The notes below the pieces were generated by a model. The model was not told the DNA's origin. It was given only the letters and a program-made list of their open reading frames with translations, and searched no databases. Positions 17,959 through 25,463 of a DNA stretch of 64,000 nt are shown one piece after another. Positions within the stretch are counted from its first letter, which is position 1. Every line of letters begins with the position of its first letter. Source of the stretch: Bradyrhizobium sp. CCGB01 (lineage in GTDB: Bacteria; Pseudomonadota; Alphaproteobacteria; Rhizobiales; Xanthobacteraceae); assembly GCF_024199795.1 (NCBI RefSeq), contig NZ_JANADK010000001.1, forward strand, positions 7,192,001-7,256,000. Direction: 5' to 3'. Made by a program: the position numbers and the translations under genes.

Positions 17959-17986
17959 TTGAAACGCCCTTCCGTTTTTCTATTTC
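17959..17986 (+). promoter_or_regulatory. Housekeeping-type promoter for hsp20
   Basis: TTGAAA (17959-17964), 16-base spacer, TATTTC (17981-17986). It would start transcription at about 17993, at the beginning of the ROSE element. Fit is moderate. Confidence 0.45.
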
Positions 17987-17993
17987 GTTTTTC

Positions 17994-18109
17994 GCCGCGA
18001 GAGCGGTGTGCCTGACGCCTTCCAGGGTCGGGCACGGGCGCGGCCGGAGGTCTCAGGACCGCCGTCTTGCGTTCCTTCGTAACCATCTTGCTCTTTGGAG
18101 GACTTGGAT
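17994..18109 (+). ncRNA. ROSE RNA thermometer (5' UTR)
   Basis: The leader of hsp20 folds as consecutive hairpins: GCCGC...GCGGT near 17994-18006, then GTGCCTGAC pairing with GTCGGGCAC (18007-18034), and a final helix in which TTGCTCTTTGGAGGA (18089-18103) buries the Shine-Dalgarno GGAGGA. The TTGCT...GGAGGA pairing is the hallmark of ROSE elements of Bradyrhizobium and Rhizobium. At low temperature translation is blocked; heat melts the hairpin. Pairing is read by eye; melting behaviour is inferred from the family. Confidence 0.82.
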
Positions 18110-18568
18110 ATGAGGACCACCTTCGACTTCGCGCCGCTGTGGCGCTCCACCATCGGCTTCGACCATCTGGCCGGCCTCGTCGACAGCGCCCTGCGCCAGA
18201 CCAGCGAGGACAGCTACCCGCCCTATAACATCGAGCGCTTCGGCGAGGACCACTACCGGATCACGCTGGCGGTAGCTGGCTTCGGCGCCGACGACATTAC
18301 CGCGACCGCCGAGCAGAACGCGCTCATCATCGAGGGCCGCAAGCCCGAGAAGCCCGCGGGCGAGTTCCTGTTCCAGGGCATCGCCGCGCGCCCCTTCCGC
18401 CGCGTCTTCAACCTGGCCGATTACGTCCAGGTGAAGGAAGCCGCCTTCCGCGACGGCCTGCTGATCATCGATCTGGTCCGCGAGGTGCCCGAAGCGATGA
18501 AGCCGCGCCGAATCCAGATCGCCGGTGCGACCGCCTCGCCCCGGATCGAGCAGAAGAAGGCCGCCTGA
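18110..18568 (+). CDS. Small heat shock protein Hsp20/IbpA type
   Basis: A 152-residue holdase that binds unfolding proteins. The alpha-crystallin domain runs from about residue 35 to 130: YPPYNIERFGEDHYRITLAV, the conserved A-x-x-x-n-G-V/L-L equivalent AAFRDGLLIIDLVREVPE (about 113-130), and a C-terminal extension RRIQIA supplying the I-x-I motif. GGAGG lies 9 bases before the ATG, inside the ROSE hairpin. A strong hairpin terminator follows. Class A rhizobial sHsp. Confidence 0.93.
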   Translation: MRTTFDFAPLWRSTIGFDHLAGLVDSALRQTSEDSYPPYNIERFGEDHYRITLAVAGFGADDITATAEQNALIIEGRKPEKPAGEFLFQGIAARPFRRVFNLADYVQVKEAAFRDGLLIIDLVREVPEAMKPRRIQIAGATASPRIEQKKAA

Positions 18569-18575
18569 CGGCCTG

Positions 18576-18602
18576 CCGGGCGGCGGCACGTCCGCCGCCC
18601 GG
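18576..18602 (+). terminator. Hairpin terminator after hsp20
   Basis: Perfect 11-base stem CCGGGCGGCGG / CCGCCGCCCGG with a 5-base loop, 8 bases after the hsp20 stop, followed by ATCTTG. The T run is weak, but the stem is strong. Confidence 0.7.
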
Positions 18603-18646
18603 ATCTTGTAACGCTCCCTAGGAAGGAGTGCATAAGGGAGACGACC

Positions 18647-18979
18647 ATGACCAACGCAAAGACGAATGCCACCAATCTCAATGCCATCTTTCACCCCGCC
18701 GCTCATTACGGATCTGCCGACGAGGTGTTGAACGACAGCGGACTTACCACGCCGGAGAAGCGAGTCATCCTGTCGTCCTGGGCGTCCGACATGTTCGCCG
18801 TGGAATCCCGTCCTGCCTTGCGCGCGATCCCGGGCATGGACCAACCAATCCGTCTCGCGGACATTCTCGCCGCCTTGCGCAAGCTGGACGACGACCATGA
18901 TGATCCGCCTCGCGGCGGCGCGTCGATGCGGTTGCGGCGGCCTTGGGCCGCCGCCTCGGGGCGGCAACCGATGTCCTGA
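18647..18979 (+). CDS. Hypothetical protein following hsp20
   Basis: 110 residues, starting MTNAKTNATNLNAIFHPAAH after a GGGAG ribosome site. The middle (LTTPEKRVILSSWASDMFAV, then IRLADILAALRKLDDD) looks helical and soluble and is commonly seen next to small heat shock genes in this group. The C-terminus is Arg/Gly-rich and may be non-conserved. Function unknown. Confidence 0.65.
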   Translation: MTNAKTNATNLNAIFHPAAHYGSADEVLNDSGLTTPEKRVILSSWASDMFAVESRPALRAIPGMDQPIRLADILAALRKLDDDHDDPPRGGASMRLRRPWAAASGRQPMS

Positions 18980-19147
18980 CTCGGTCCGTCCTAACGATGC
19001 GACCAGGAGGCGCGGCGGACATATGAGCCGCGCCCGTTCGGGCGCCGGCGGGTAGGCCTTCGGATTTCTCAGGCTCCTAGGTATCGGAAGCTCTACGACC
19101 ACCGCATCGTCATGGCGCACAACCGACGCCAGCACCGATCGCGTTGA

Positions 19148-19216
19148 CTAACGCAGCAGCATGATCAGAATGATCAGCGGGATCGGTATTCCGACGAGCC
19201 ATAGAAGGATCGGCAT
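19148..19216 (-). CDS. 22-residue membrane microprotein
   Basis: Reads MPILLWLVGIPIPLIILIML then LR, a single hydrophobic helix, with GGAAAG 6 bases before the ATG. It lies 15 bases downstream of the minus-strand membrane protein gene 19232-20068. Too short for homology calling; support is the ribosome site, the clean hydrophobic composition and the many similar microproteins in this region. Confidence 0.5.
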   Translation of the reverse strand: MPILLWLVGIPIPLIILIMLLR

Positions 19217-19231
19217 GGGCTTTCCTTTCGG

Positions 19232-20068
19232 TTAGTGACGGCGTTTCCAGGTGCCGTCACGGAGCGCTCCACCTTCGGTCGTGGCCAGGCTGGCGCAGAA
19301 CGCACCCAGCAGCAGCGAAGCGGTCAGCCAGAACGCCAGGGATGCGGTGGCTTTGCGCGCAGCATCCATGTCGGCCTTGACCTGCGTGATCACGTCGTTC
19401 ACGCGCTTCTCTGCCTCGGGTTGCGCAAGACCAGTGCGCGCCGCGACGACTTTCGCGACATACTCTCGATCCGGTCCCTTCAATTCGCCGCCATCACGAA
19501 AACTGCGGGTAAAGAGCCGGACAACCTCGCCGCGGACTTCCTACGGATTGACCGACGAAGCTTGAGAGGCTGGGTCACCGCGCAGCAGCGTATCTACATA
19601 ATTATCCATCGGACCTCCGGATTGCCCGGCGCTCGTCGCCACGCCCTGGGCCGCTCCGGTCGTCGCGCTTCCGAGAATACTTGTCGCAGGGGTCGCGAGC
19701 ACAGCAGCGCCGAGAACCGAAGCCAGCGCCCAAGCCACGAAGCCGTGCGCTGTGTCGCGGAAATAGACTTCGTCGCCGTGGACGCCTGCCCACCCGGAAC
19801 GAAGCCGGCCCGCGAGATATCCACCGATCGAAGAGGCAATCATGGCGATGACAATCAGGTAGAGGCCGGTGGTGATCTTGAACGTTGTCGCTGAAACGCC
19901 CGACCCTGACCAGGGGGACACCATGCTCAGTCCGAGGCCCGTGCCAAAGGCCAGCAGCAGCAGCGTTATCGCGCAGGCGGCAACGGCGCCGGCAACGATG
20001 GCAGCCCACGATACGCCGGCCAGCGATGAATTGGGCGAATCCCCGGGGACGACGACGATATCGATCAT
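19232..20068 (-). pseudogene. Multi-pass membrane protein interrupted by an in-frame TAG
   Basis: Start at 20068 after GAGGAGCAC. The N-terminal 175 residues contain membrane helices (AAIVAGAVAACAITLLLLAF, LYLIVIAMIASSIGGYLAG, ALASVLGAAVLATPA). At 19541-19543 a TAG interrupts the frame. Directly after it, in the same frame, the family sequence continues (EVRGEVVRLFTRSFRDGG, YVAKVVAARTGLAQPEAEKR and a last helix LAFWLTASLLLGAFCASLA) to the stop at 19232. A nonsense mutation therefore splits a family of about 280 residues common in Bradyrhizobium. The remnant lacks its last helix. Confidence 0.8.
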
Positions 20069-20230
20069 GCGAGTGCTCCTCGGAACGACGCTCGGCGCGC
20101 CACCTGCTGCGACAATGTGCTGCCGAGGTTCCAACGGAGGTCGCGATGCAAGAGGCGTTGGCCGCCCTAACCAAGAGGAGGCATTGAAGGTCCAGCGGCG
20201 AGACCGCGCGGATCGGACCGTTCTCCTTCA

Positions 20231-20255
20231 GGAACAGTCTCACCTTGCTGACATT
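20231..20255 (+). promoter_or_regulatory. Candidate EcfG-like promoter
   Basis: GGAAC (20231-20235), 16-base spacer, CATT (20252-20255), 67 bases before the microprotein at 20322. One mismatch in the -10. Confidence 0.4.
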
Positions 20256-20321
20256 GATATTCCGCGAGGCCACGCATCCGAAAGGGCGAGCCCAAGATTC
20301 CCAAGCACTTCGGAGGCTCCG

Positions 20322-20420
20322 ATGAGCGATCGTACAGGCAATGAGCCATCACCTTTGGTCCTTTTCGCCGTGGCCATCATCCCCATTTTCGCGGTCCTGG
20401 GATGGTTCGCGCTCAGATAG
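20322..20420 (+). CDS. 32-residue membrane microprotein
   Basis: Starts MSDRTGNEPSP and continues with one helix LVLFAVAIIPIFAVLGWFAL. The GGAGG ribosome site is ideally spaced. Such short single-helix proteins are common near stress genes; function unknown. Confidence 0.6.
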   Translation: MSDRTGNEPSPLVLFAVAIIPIFAVLGWFALR

Positions 20421-20646
20421 CGCTCGTCCAGCCGCCTTCCATGCTTCCTTTGCGTTCACTTAGCGCCTCGCCTGACCAAGCGCGCCGTGTTCAGCTGGCA
20501 ATCCTACCCTTAACATTTGGTGCGGCGCTCACCCGGCTTCTCCGATAAACCTCGAACGACACCCGGCAAACATGGGTCATGAGATGCGCAGTAAGCGCAT
20601 CTGAAGAAATAGCCGGACGAGCCGTTGGGAAAGCAGAAGCACGACA

Positions 20647-20895
20647 ATGACACCACCAGGATGGGCAACGGCCGAAGGCCCCGGAAGCGAGTTGAGCGAC
20701 AAATTGAAGAGAAGAATGGAGCTCGTCCTGGAAGAAACATTCCGGGATGCGCTTCCCAATGGCGGAGATCACAAAACCCGGAAGCTCGTTGCCGCGCGAC
20801 TTTTAGCGGCCGCAGTGGAGGGCAGGACCACGTTGGGAGAACTAGGTCTCCTTGCCCGGAAGGCGATGGCAGAGCTCAAGAGCAAACCACGGTAG
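20647..20895 (+). CDS. Small helical hypothetical protein
   Basis: 82 residues, mostly helical and charged: LSDKLKRRMELVLEETFRDA, then KTRKLVAARLLAAAVEGRTT and ARKAMAELKSK. The composition looks real and resembles short conserved rhizobial proteins, but the ribosome site is weak. Unknown function. Confidence 0.5.
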   Translation: MTPPGWATAEGPGSELSDKLKRRMELVLEETFRDALPNGGDHKTRKLVAARLLAAAVEGRTTLGELGLLARKAMAELKSKPR

Positions 20896-20931
20896 AGCCT
20901 TTACTGCCCGAAACATCCAAGCACCTCTCAG

Positions 20932-20957
20932 GGAACAAAAACAACATAGATTAAGTT
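20932..20957 (+). promoter_or_regulatory. Candidate EcfG-like promoter before DUF6894 gene
   Basis: GGAAC (20932-20936), 17-base spacer, AGTT (20954-20957), 25 bases before the start of the DUF6894 gene. Confidence 0.42.
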
Positions 20958-20981
20958 GCTTTTCCGAAGTCGGGCAGAGCA

Positions 20982-21197
20982 ATGACGCGGTATTTTTATC
21001 AGATCACGAACGGCGCCCCTCACAATGACGATGTCGGTGAGGAATTGGCCAACGATCACGCGGCCTGGATAGCCGCCAAACGGCTGGCGCGCGACATCGA
21101 GGACTCTCTCGAATTGGATGGGCGGTGGAGCCTCGAAGTTCGCGACGGGATCGGACCGGTCTGCTCGATCACGATCGAAAGCAAGAAGCTTCGTTGA
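20982..21197 (+). CDS. DUF6894 protein
   Basis: 71 residues with the full family pattern: MTRYFYQITNGAPHNDDVGE, then AAWIAAKRLARDIEDS and WSLEVRDGIGPVCSITI. These small soluble proteins are abundant in Bradyrhizobium and their role is unknown. Two other copies are in the window (49128-49394 and the broken 53828-54057). Confidence 0.8.
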   Translation: MTRYFYQITNGAPHNDDVGEELANDHAAWIAAKRLARDIEDSLELDGRWSLEVRDGIGPVCSITIESKKLR

Positions 21198-21289
21198 GCC
21201 GAAAGTTGTACCTTCGAGGCAAGGGGCGACTTTCGATCCTTCACCGCGGGACGGACGGGCTCGACGTGGTGTCCACCCGCGCGGTGAAA

Positions 21290-21317
21290 CGGCCCCGGTT
21301 GGGAAAACACCGGGGCC
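21290..21317. terminator. Bidirectional hairpin between convergent genes
   Basis: CGGCCCCGGT (21290-21299) pairs with ACCGGGGCCG (21308-21317) around a short A-rich loop. It lies between the convergent DUF6894 and Tyr/Gly-rich genes, so it could end both transcripts. No clear T run. Confidence 0.5.
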
Positions 21318-21446
21318 GCCTGGCTAAGAATTAGCCTCCGTTGAGCGCTATTGTGCCAAGCTCGTTCGACTTCTCGCGTTCCTAATCCGGCTTCCGGATT
21401 TGCAGAGGTGATCGTCGAATCAAAAGGCCCAGCTGTTCGCCGGGCG

Positions 21447-21785
21447 TCACCAGTACCCGTAGGGCCGGTAATGAGTGTGATAATATCGCGGGCCGTAATA
21501 CCGCGGGCGATAGTATCGGGGACCGTAATAGCGTGGGCCATAATACGCGTACGGGCCGGGGCGATAATACCCATACGGCCCCGGGTAGTATCCCGCGCCG
21601 TAATAGTAAGGCGATGCGGCCGCCGCAGCGCCGAACGCCAAGGCACCGGCGGCAAGGCCAAAGCCCAGACCCGGGCCGCCCCAACCGCCATGCCAGCCTC
21701 CTCCCCGCCAATGTGCTTCGGCCGGGGCAAGTGTCGCGGTCGATATCGCGCCGACCGCCAGCGCTGCAAGGGCAACTTTTCGCAT
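21447..21785 (-). CDS. Exported glycine/tyrosine-rich protein
   Basis: 112 residues. A signal peptide (MRKVALAALAVGAISTATLA, cut near APAEA-HW) is followed by a Gly/Trp region and a hydrophobic Ala stretch. The C-terminal repeats are of the GPRYYGPRYYRPRYYGPRYY type, ending in YGYW. A start-like TTCTCC box lies upstream on the plus strand (GGAGAAT on the minus). Such Tyr/Gly-rich proteins are common surface or envelope proteins in Bradyrhizobium; function unknown. A candidate stress promoter lies at 21816-21841. Confidence 0.75.
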   Translation of the reverse strand: MRKVALAALAVGAISTATLAPAEAHWRGGGWHGGWGGPGLGFGLAAGALAFGAAAAASPYYYGAGYYPGPYGYYRPGPYAYYGPRYYGPRYYRPRYYGPRYYHTHYRPYGYW

Positions 21786-21815
21786 GCCTATTCTCCTCGG
21801 GTTGCGTCAAGCAAC

Positions 21816-21841
21816 AATGCAGATTGTGTCCGCCACGTTCC
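21816..21841 (-). promoter_or_regulatory. Candidate EcfG-like promoter
   Basis: Minus-strand GGAAC (21841-21837), 17-base spacer, CATT (21819-21816), 31 bases before the Tyr/Gly-rich gene. Confidence 0.42.
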
Positions 21842-21991
21842 TGTTGCGAACCGGCGCCGCTCCCCGCCCCGCGCCACTGGGTCGCTGTTGATCTGAGCAT
21901 AATAACGGACGATGACCGAAGTCGCGACCGCCGATGGCGTGCCCGCAGATCCACCGAACTGACGCCGATCAGGCCGCAACGGCTCGGAGCG

Positions 21992-22286
21992 TTACCGGAC
22001 ATTCATTGCAGATGGACTGACGTCCTCACCACAGTGGATGCGATCCTCGCGTTCATCGAGGTATTGCTGATATTCGTTGATGGCCCGGTTGGCCATGCGG
22101 ATGCGGTTTGTGTGCCCTTGGTCCACCATCGCGGCCATTCGCTGAGCAAGAAACACGCAAGTCTCGAACTCATCCCGGATCGCGCCGGCACGTGCCAGGA
22201 AGTCCCACGCGATTTCGTAAGCCTGCTCCGCGGCCGGATTGCGATAATCGCTGAAGATGATAATCGCTGAAGATAATGTGTGTCAT
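21992..22286 (-). pseudogene. Small helical protein frameshifted by a 16-base duplication
   Basis: ATG at 22286 follows GAGG. The first codons read MTHIIFSDY, then the frame is lost because a 16-base unit is present twice (22243-22274). With one copy removed the frame is open to 21992 and gives 92 residues: YRNPAAEQAYEIAWDFLARA, DEFETCVFLAQRMAAMVDQG and YQQYLDEREDR. The conserved-looking downstream half and the exact duplication show a recent loss of function, or a phase-variable state. Confidence 0.78.
22243..22274 (+). repeat. Perfect 16-base tandem duplication
   Basis: GATAATCGCTGAAGAT at 22243-22258 and again at 22259-22274 with no gap. 16 is not a multiple of three, so the duplication disrupts the minus-strand gene. 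A one-copy allele would restore it. Confidence 0.95.
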
Positions 22287-22346
22287 CGATTGCCTCAGGG
22301 CGGCGGCACACCGGCGCGTCAAGCGAGCCGCCGCGCCTGCCGGCGG

Positions 22347-22844
22347 TTACGCCGATTGCCGCTGGTGCGCCAGATATGCCATCGTCACCTTCTCGACGTT
22401 GGACTCGATCCAGGCCGCCATACGTTGCTCCTCCTTCAAAGACGCTTCGAGCGGCTCCTTCGCTTCGGCGACCCCGGCGGCGCCGCAGAGCGCGAGAAGC
22501 GATTTATAGGCTGCAATCTCGAAATTCTCGAACGCGTTGTTGGCAAAAGTATTCTTGAGGATCTCGTCATCGGCAACCGAATGCGCCATGGCCTGCATGT
22601 TGGCCATCACGGACTGTGTCGTGTCCTTGAGACTGGAGGTGGTCTCGCCGCAAGATTCCAGACATCGCTCCAGCCGTTGCAGCTGCTCGTTGGTCTCCTG
22701 AAGGTGAGCGATTACTTTGGCCTTCACCTCCGGATATTCGTCCAGCCGCTCCGACTGACGTTCCATCAACTCCCTCGCCTGCACTTCCATCGCATGTGCA
22801 TTGCGTAGTCCAACAACGAAAGTGTCGCGCGCAGTGTTCGCCAT
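22347..22844 (-). CDS. DUF892 (YciE/YciF-like) ferritin-like protein
   Basis: 165 residues forming a four-helix ferritin-like bundle: FVVGLRNAHAMEVQARELME, YPEVKAKVIAHLQETNEQLQ, NNAFENFEIAAYKSLLALCG and LKEEQRMAAWIESNVEKVT. The E/H pattern of possible metal ligands (E..H, E..E) is kept. Start at 22844 after GGAGGACAGGAA. Members are induced by general stress. It is divergent from the manganese-catalase-like gene, across a 421-base spacer that has EcfG-like promoters facing both ways. Confidence 0.85.
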   Translation of the reverse strand: MANTARDTFVVGLRNAHAMEVQARELMERQSERLDEYPEVKAKVIAHLQETNEQLQRLERCLESCGETTSSLKDTTQSVMANMQAMAHSVADDEILKNTFANNAFENFEIAAYKSLLALCGAAGVAEAKEPLEASLKEEQRMAAWIESNVEKVTMAYLAHQRQSA

Positions 22845-22878
22845 TTCCTGTCCTCCGTTCGACTGGCTTCGTTGCCGC

Positions 22879-22903
22879 AACCGCCATCCCGAGCGGTCGT
22901 TCC
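22879..22903 (-). promoter_or_regulatory. Candidate EcfG-like promoter for DUF892 gene
   Basis: Minus-strand GGAAC (22903-22899), 16-base spacer, GGTT (22882-22879), 35 bases before the start. Confidence 0.45.
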
Positions 22904-23204
22904 TAGCGCAAACGGGAGTCTGCAAAAGCCACGCGAGTTCCGGACCGGGACCCAACCTGACCTGCGATAGCAAATCTTCGATACGCCATGACCGGAGCCG
23001 TGCACATAGCCCGGCCTCTGACCGCCGCACCGTGACTGGTGATGACAAATCCGGCTTGCCGAGCGTTTCGACGAAATTGCCGTCCTGTGACAAGCGCGCG
23101 TCCGGCTCCGGCGGGACCCTCCCTCGCGCCGGGGCCACGCCATTTTTGCGGAATGAGGTGGCGGCAATTTCAGAGCATGTCCAGAACACGCGAGAAATGT
23201 TTTA

Positions 23205-23230
23205 GGAACGCAACCTGACAGCTTTTCATT
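23205..23230 (+). promoter_or_regulatory. EcfG-like promoter for catalase-like gene
   Basis: GGAAC (23205-23209), 17-base spacer, CATT (23227-23230), 36 bases before the start. Confidence 0.5.
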
Positions 23231-23265
23231 GCGCCCATGTGCCAGGACACAAAAAGGAGCTGTGC

Positions 23266-24153
23266 ATGTACTATTTCGACAAGCGACTGCAATATCCCGT
23301 ACGGGTCGAGAAGCCCGATCCCCTCTTCGCCCGTCAGCTGCAGCAGGCCATCGGCGGCGTCGAAGGCGAGATCCGCGTCTGCCTCCAATATTTCTTCCAG
23401 GCGTGGGGCGCTCGCGGCCCCGCAAAGTATCGGGACGTGCTTCTCAACACCGCGACCGAAGAAATCAGCCTTATCGAAATGCTTGCGACGGCGGTTGCGC
23501 TGAACCTCGAGGAGGCGCCGGCAACGACGCAGGAGACGACGCTGCAGGCCAACCCGGTCGTCGGCGCCGTCATGAACGGCGGCGAACGGCCGCGACATGT
23601 GATCGAGGGCATGCTGCATCAGCACATCCTCTCGAGCGGCCTGTCGGCATTTCCCGGCAATTGCGACGGCGTACCGTTCAACTGCTCGCACATCTACGCC
23701 AGCGGTAACCTTGCGGCCGACATGTATTGTAACGTCGCGGCAGAGTCCACGGGACGAACGCTCGCGGTGCGCCTCTACAACTCCACGAACGATCCCGGCA
23801 TGCAGGACATGCTGAGCTACCTCATCGCCCGCGATACGATGCATCAGCAGCAATGGCTCGCGGTCATTGAGGAAATGGGGGCGGACGCATCGCTGCCGAT
23901 CCCGAACAGCTTCGATCGCAGCAAGGAGGCGACCGAGTTCAGCTACATGTTCATGGGCACGGAGCGCGGTGGCGACTCCCTGCAGCCCGGTCGATATTGC
24001 GAGGGTCCGTCCATCGACGGTCAGGGGACGTTCACCTTCCGCGGCGGGTTCGAGCCGCTCGGTCAGGAGCCGGTGCTGGGACCGGCGCGGCCCGACAGTG
24101 GGGCGCAGGTCGAGCAGATGAACGAAGCGCCCGTGACGAATGCACTGACCTGA
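23266..24153 (+). CDS. Manganese catalase family protein lacking one His ligand
   Basis: 295 residues of the dimanganese catalase family: YFDKRLQYPVRVEKPDPLFA, GGVEGEIRVCLQYFFQAWGA (E35), TEEISLIEMLATA (E66), AAESTGR (E160) and DTMHQQQWL (H193). Residue 69, which is the bridging-site histidine ligand in characterised members (TEEISHIEM), is Leu here (CTT instead of CAT). The other four ligands are present. The enzyme may be inactive, altered, or the base miscalled. AAGGAG lies before ATG 23266. Expected role: cytoplasmic removal of H2O2 in general stress. Confidence 0.88.
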   Translation: MYYFDKRLQYPVRVEKPDPLFARQLQQAIGGVEGEIRVCLQYFFQAWGARGPAKYRDVLLNTATEEISLIEMLATAVALNLEEAPATTQETTLQANPVVGAVMNGGERPRHVIEGMLHQHILSSGLSAFPGNCDGVPFNCSHIYASGNLAADMYCNVAAESTGRTLAVRLYNSTNDPGMQDMLSYLIARDTMHQQQWLAVIEEMGADASLPIPNSFDRSKEATEFSYMFMGTERGGDSLQPGRYCEGPSIDGQGTFTFRGGFEPLGQEPVLGPARPDSGAQVEQMNEAPVTNALT

Positions 24154-24165
24154 GGTCATAAACAA

Positions 24166-24193
24166 ACGGGCCGCCCATCACCGGGCGGCCCGT
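24166..24193. terminator. Bidirectional hairpin terminator
   Basis: ACGGGCCGCCC (24166-24176) pairs perfectly with GGGCGGCCCGT (24183-24193) around ATCACC. It lies between the convergent catalase-like gene and the minus-strand membrane protein. Confidence 0.75.
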
Positions 24194-24203
24194 CTCGGAA
24201 TAC

Positions 24204-24410
24204 TTACTTGTTGGCCGAACCGGATCCGCTCGAGCCGGTGGTCACGCTCGGAGCGTTGGTCGGACTTGTCGTGGTTGCCTGATGACCGACGTCCCGTCCG
24301 TCGTAGAAAAAGACGGCCGCAATGACGGCTATGACGAAGATGGCGCCGACGGCCCAGCCGAGGGAGCTGCTCTGTCGCGACCTGGACGTCGTGTTGTCGT
24401 TTTCATTCAT
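24204..24410 (-). CDS. Single-helix membrane protein with Ser/Thr-rich tail
   Basis: 68 residues: polar N-terminus MNENDNTTSRSRQSS, one helix LGWAVGAIFVIAVIAAVFFY, then a low-complexity Thr/Ser/Gly tail ending GSSGSGSANK. GGAGAG lies 9 bases before the ATG. Probably anchored in the inner membrane with the tail in the periplasm. Its tail resembles the exported Gly/Ser-rich proteins elsewhere in the window. Confidence 0.65.
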   Translation of the reverse strand: MNENDNTTSRSRQSSSLGWAVGAIFVIAVIAAVFFYDGRDVGHQATTTSPTNAPSVTTGSSGSGSANK

Positions 24411-24437
24411 ACCAATCTCTCCGTGGGATCGTTCGAG

Positions 24438-24462
24438 AACCTGTGGTCGGAAGAGACGTTCC
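24438..24462 (-). promoter_or_regulatory. EcfG-like promoter
   Basis: Minus-strand GGAAC (24462-24458), 16-base spacer, GGTT (24441-24438), 28 bases before the membrane protein start. Confidence 0.48.
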
Positions 24463-24516
24463 AACGTCACGCCGCATCGATTGCGCCGCTACGATCGCAA
24501 CGTCCGCGGTCCCGCC

Positions 24517-24750
24517 TCAACGCCGCCGGGCCACGAGGACCCCAATGATGAAGGCCGCGACCAGTGACCGCAACGGCGCGGTCATGGCGATGTCTCGCAA
24601 TTGCTGCGCGACCTGCGCTGTAGCGGTCTTGCCCGGCGGTTCATGCGGCCTGCTGGCTCCATTGCCGCTTGCTGTGGAGACCTTTCCAGTACCGGTGTTA
24701 TCGGCAAGGCCAGATGCTTCGGTCATTGCGGACGCGTCTTTGAAGTCCAT
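24517..24750 (-). CDS. Small protein with C-terminal helix and Arg end
   Basis: 77 residues. Polar N-terminal half, then QVAQQLRDIAMTAPLRSLVA and a short helix FIIGVLVARRR. The last segment resembles the C-terminal membrane anchor of ElaB/DUF883 proteins, which bind ribosomes at the membrane in stationary phase. The N-terminal half is atypical, so only the anchor comparison is offered. Confidence 0.55.
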   Translation of the reverse strand: MDFKDASAMTEASGLADNTGTGKVSTASGNGASRPHEPPGKTATAQVAQQLRDIAMTAPLRSLVAAFIIGVLVARRR

Positions 24751-24866
24751 GGTAGTTCTCTCATGGTTGATCGGGTCTAATCGCTGTTCTTTCCGACTGT
24801 TCCTGGCTGAGCTCACCGGCGCGCAACAGTCCTTCACCTCTCTTCCGGCAAGGATCTTGTCCTCAT

Positions 24867-25278
24867 CTATACCGTTTGCGCTGCGAAGCGAACGATCAGG
24901 CGCCGCAGTTCATCTTTGTGCACGAGCTGGGCCGCTCGCTTGGGCGAGACCCAGATCGCCTCTCGCTCGCCCTTCTCCGGCCACCAGCGCTCGCGGCCAT
25001 GCACCTTCATCGGAAAGACATCGACGTCCATGGTCCGCTTGCGCTCGCCCTTCCGCTTGCGATGCTTGAAGCTGCCCAACGCACGTTTCGCGATGACCCC
25101 GATCAGCCCCGCTTCCTCATAGGCTTCGAGCGCAGCGGTGCGATGAGGCTCCGTGTTGCGAATCAACGAGCCTTTCGGGACGCTCCATTTGCGCTTGCGC
25201 CTGGTCGTGATCAGCATCACGCGCAGCTCGGAATTTTCCAGACGAAACGGTAAAGCGGCGTATTGTTTTTTTGCCCAT
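24867..25278 (-). pseudogene. NUDIX hydrolase with frameshift at an A7 tract
   Basis: A strong ribosome site (GGAGGCAGGGC) precedes ATG at 25278, but the second to fourth codons run through seven A (T7 at 25266-25272) and leave the frame. Removing one A gives MGKKQYAALPFRLENSELRV and the full NUDIX domain of about 135 residues, with the box KGSLIRNTEPHRTAALEAYE then EAGL. Similar proteins are diphosphoinositol-polyphosphate-phosphohydrolase-like. Either a mutation, a homopolymer sequencing error, or expression by slippage on A7. Confidence 0.75.
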
Positions 25279-25463
25279 GCCCTGCCTCCAATAGGATGAT
25301 AAGCGAGGGCTATCGCCACGGTTCCTCCGAGGCTCTTGCCGACGCGTCTCTTGCGGAAATGCCCCTCGATAGGAACGCACGATATGGCGAGCGCGTCTGT
25401 CGCCGACATGTTGGAGAGGATGCTGAAAAAGCGTCTTGGCTCGATCAGGGAGGCTAGAAGAAC

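Larger units (their letters stand above)
22845..23265. other. Divergent stress-gene intergenic region
   Basis: 421 bases with no convincing gene. It holds the minus-strand candidate promoter at 22879-22903 for the DUF892 gene and the plus-strand one at 23205-23230 for the catalase-like gene. The middle has no recognisable element. Confidence 0.5.

Noticed and set aside
18053..19135. A 360-codon minus-strand frame across hsp20
   Set aside because: It would lie antisense to hsp20 and to its ROSE leader and has no protein-like motifs.
21447..21600. Tandem DNA repeats as a CRISPR-like array
   Set aside because: The periodic sequence codes for the GPRYY repeats of an exported protein; no spacers of uniform length. 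No CRISPR array was seen in the window.
23170..24165. A 331-codon minus-strand frame opposite the catalase-like gene
   Set aside because: Antisense shadow; the plus strand has family motifs and a ribosome site.
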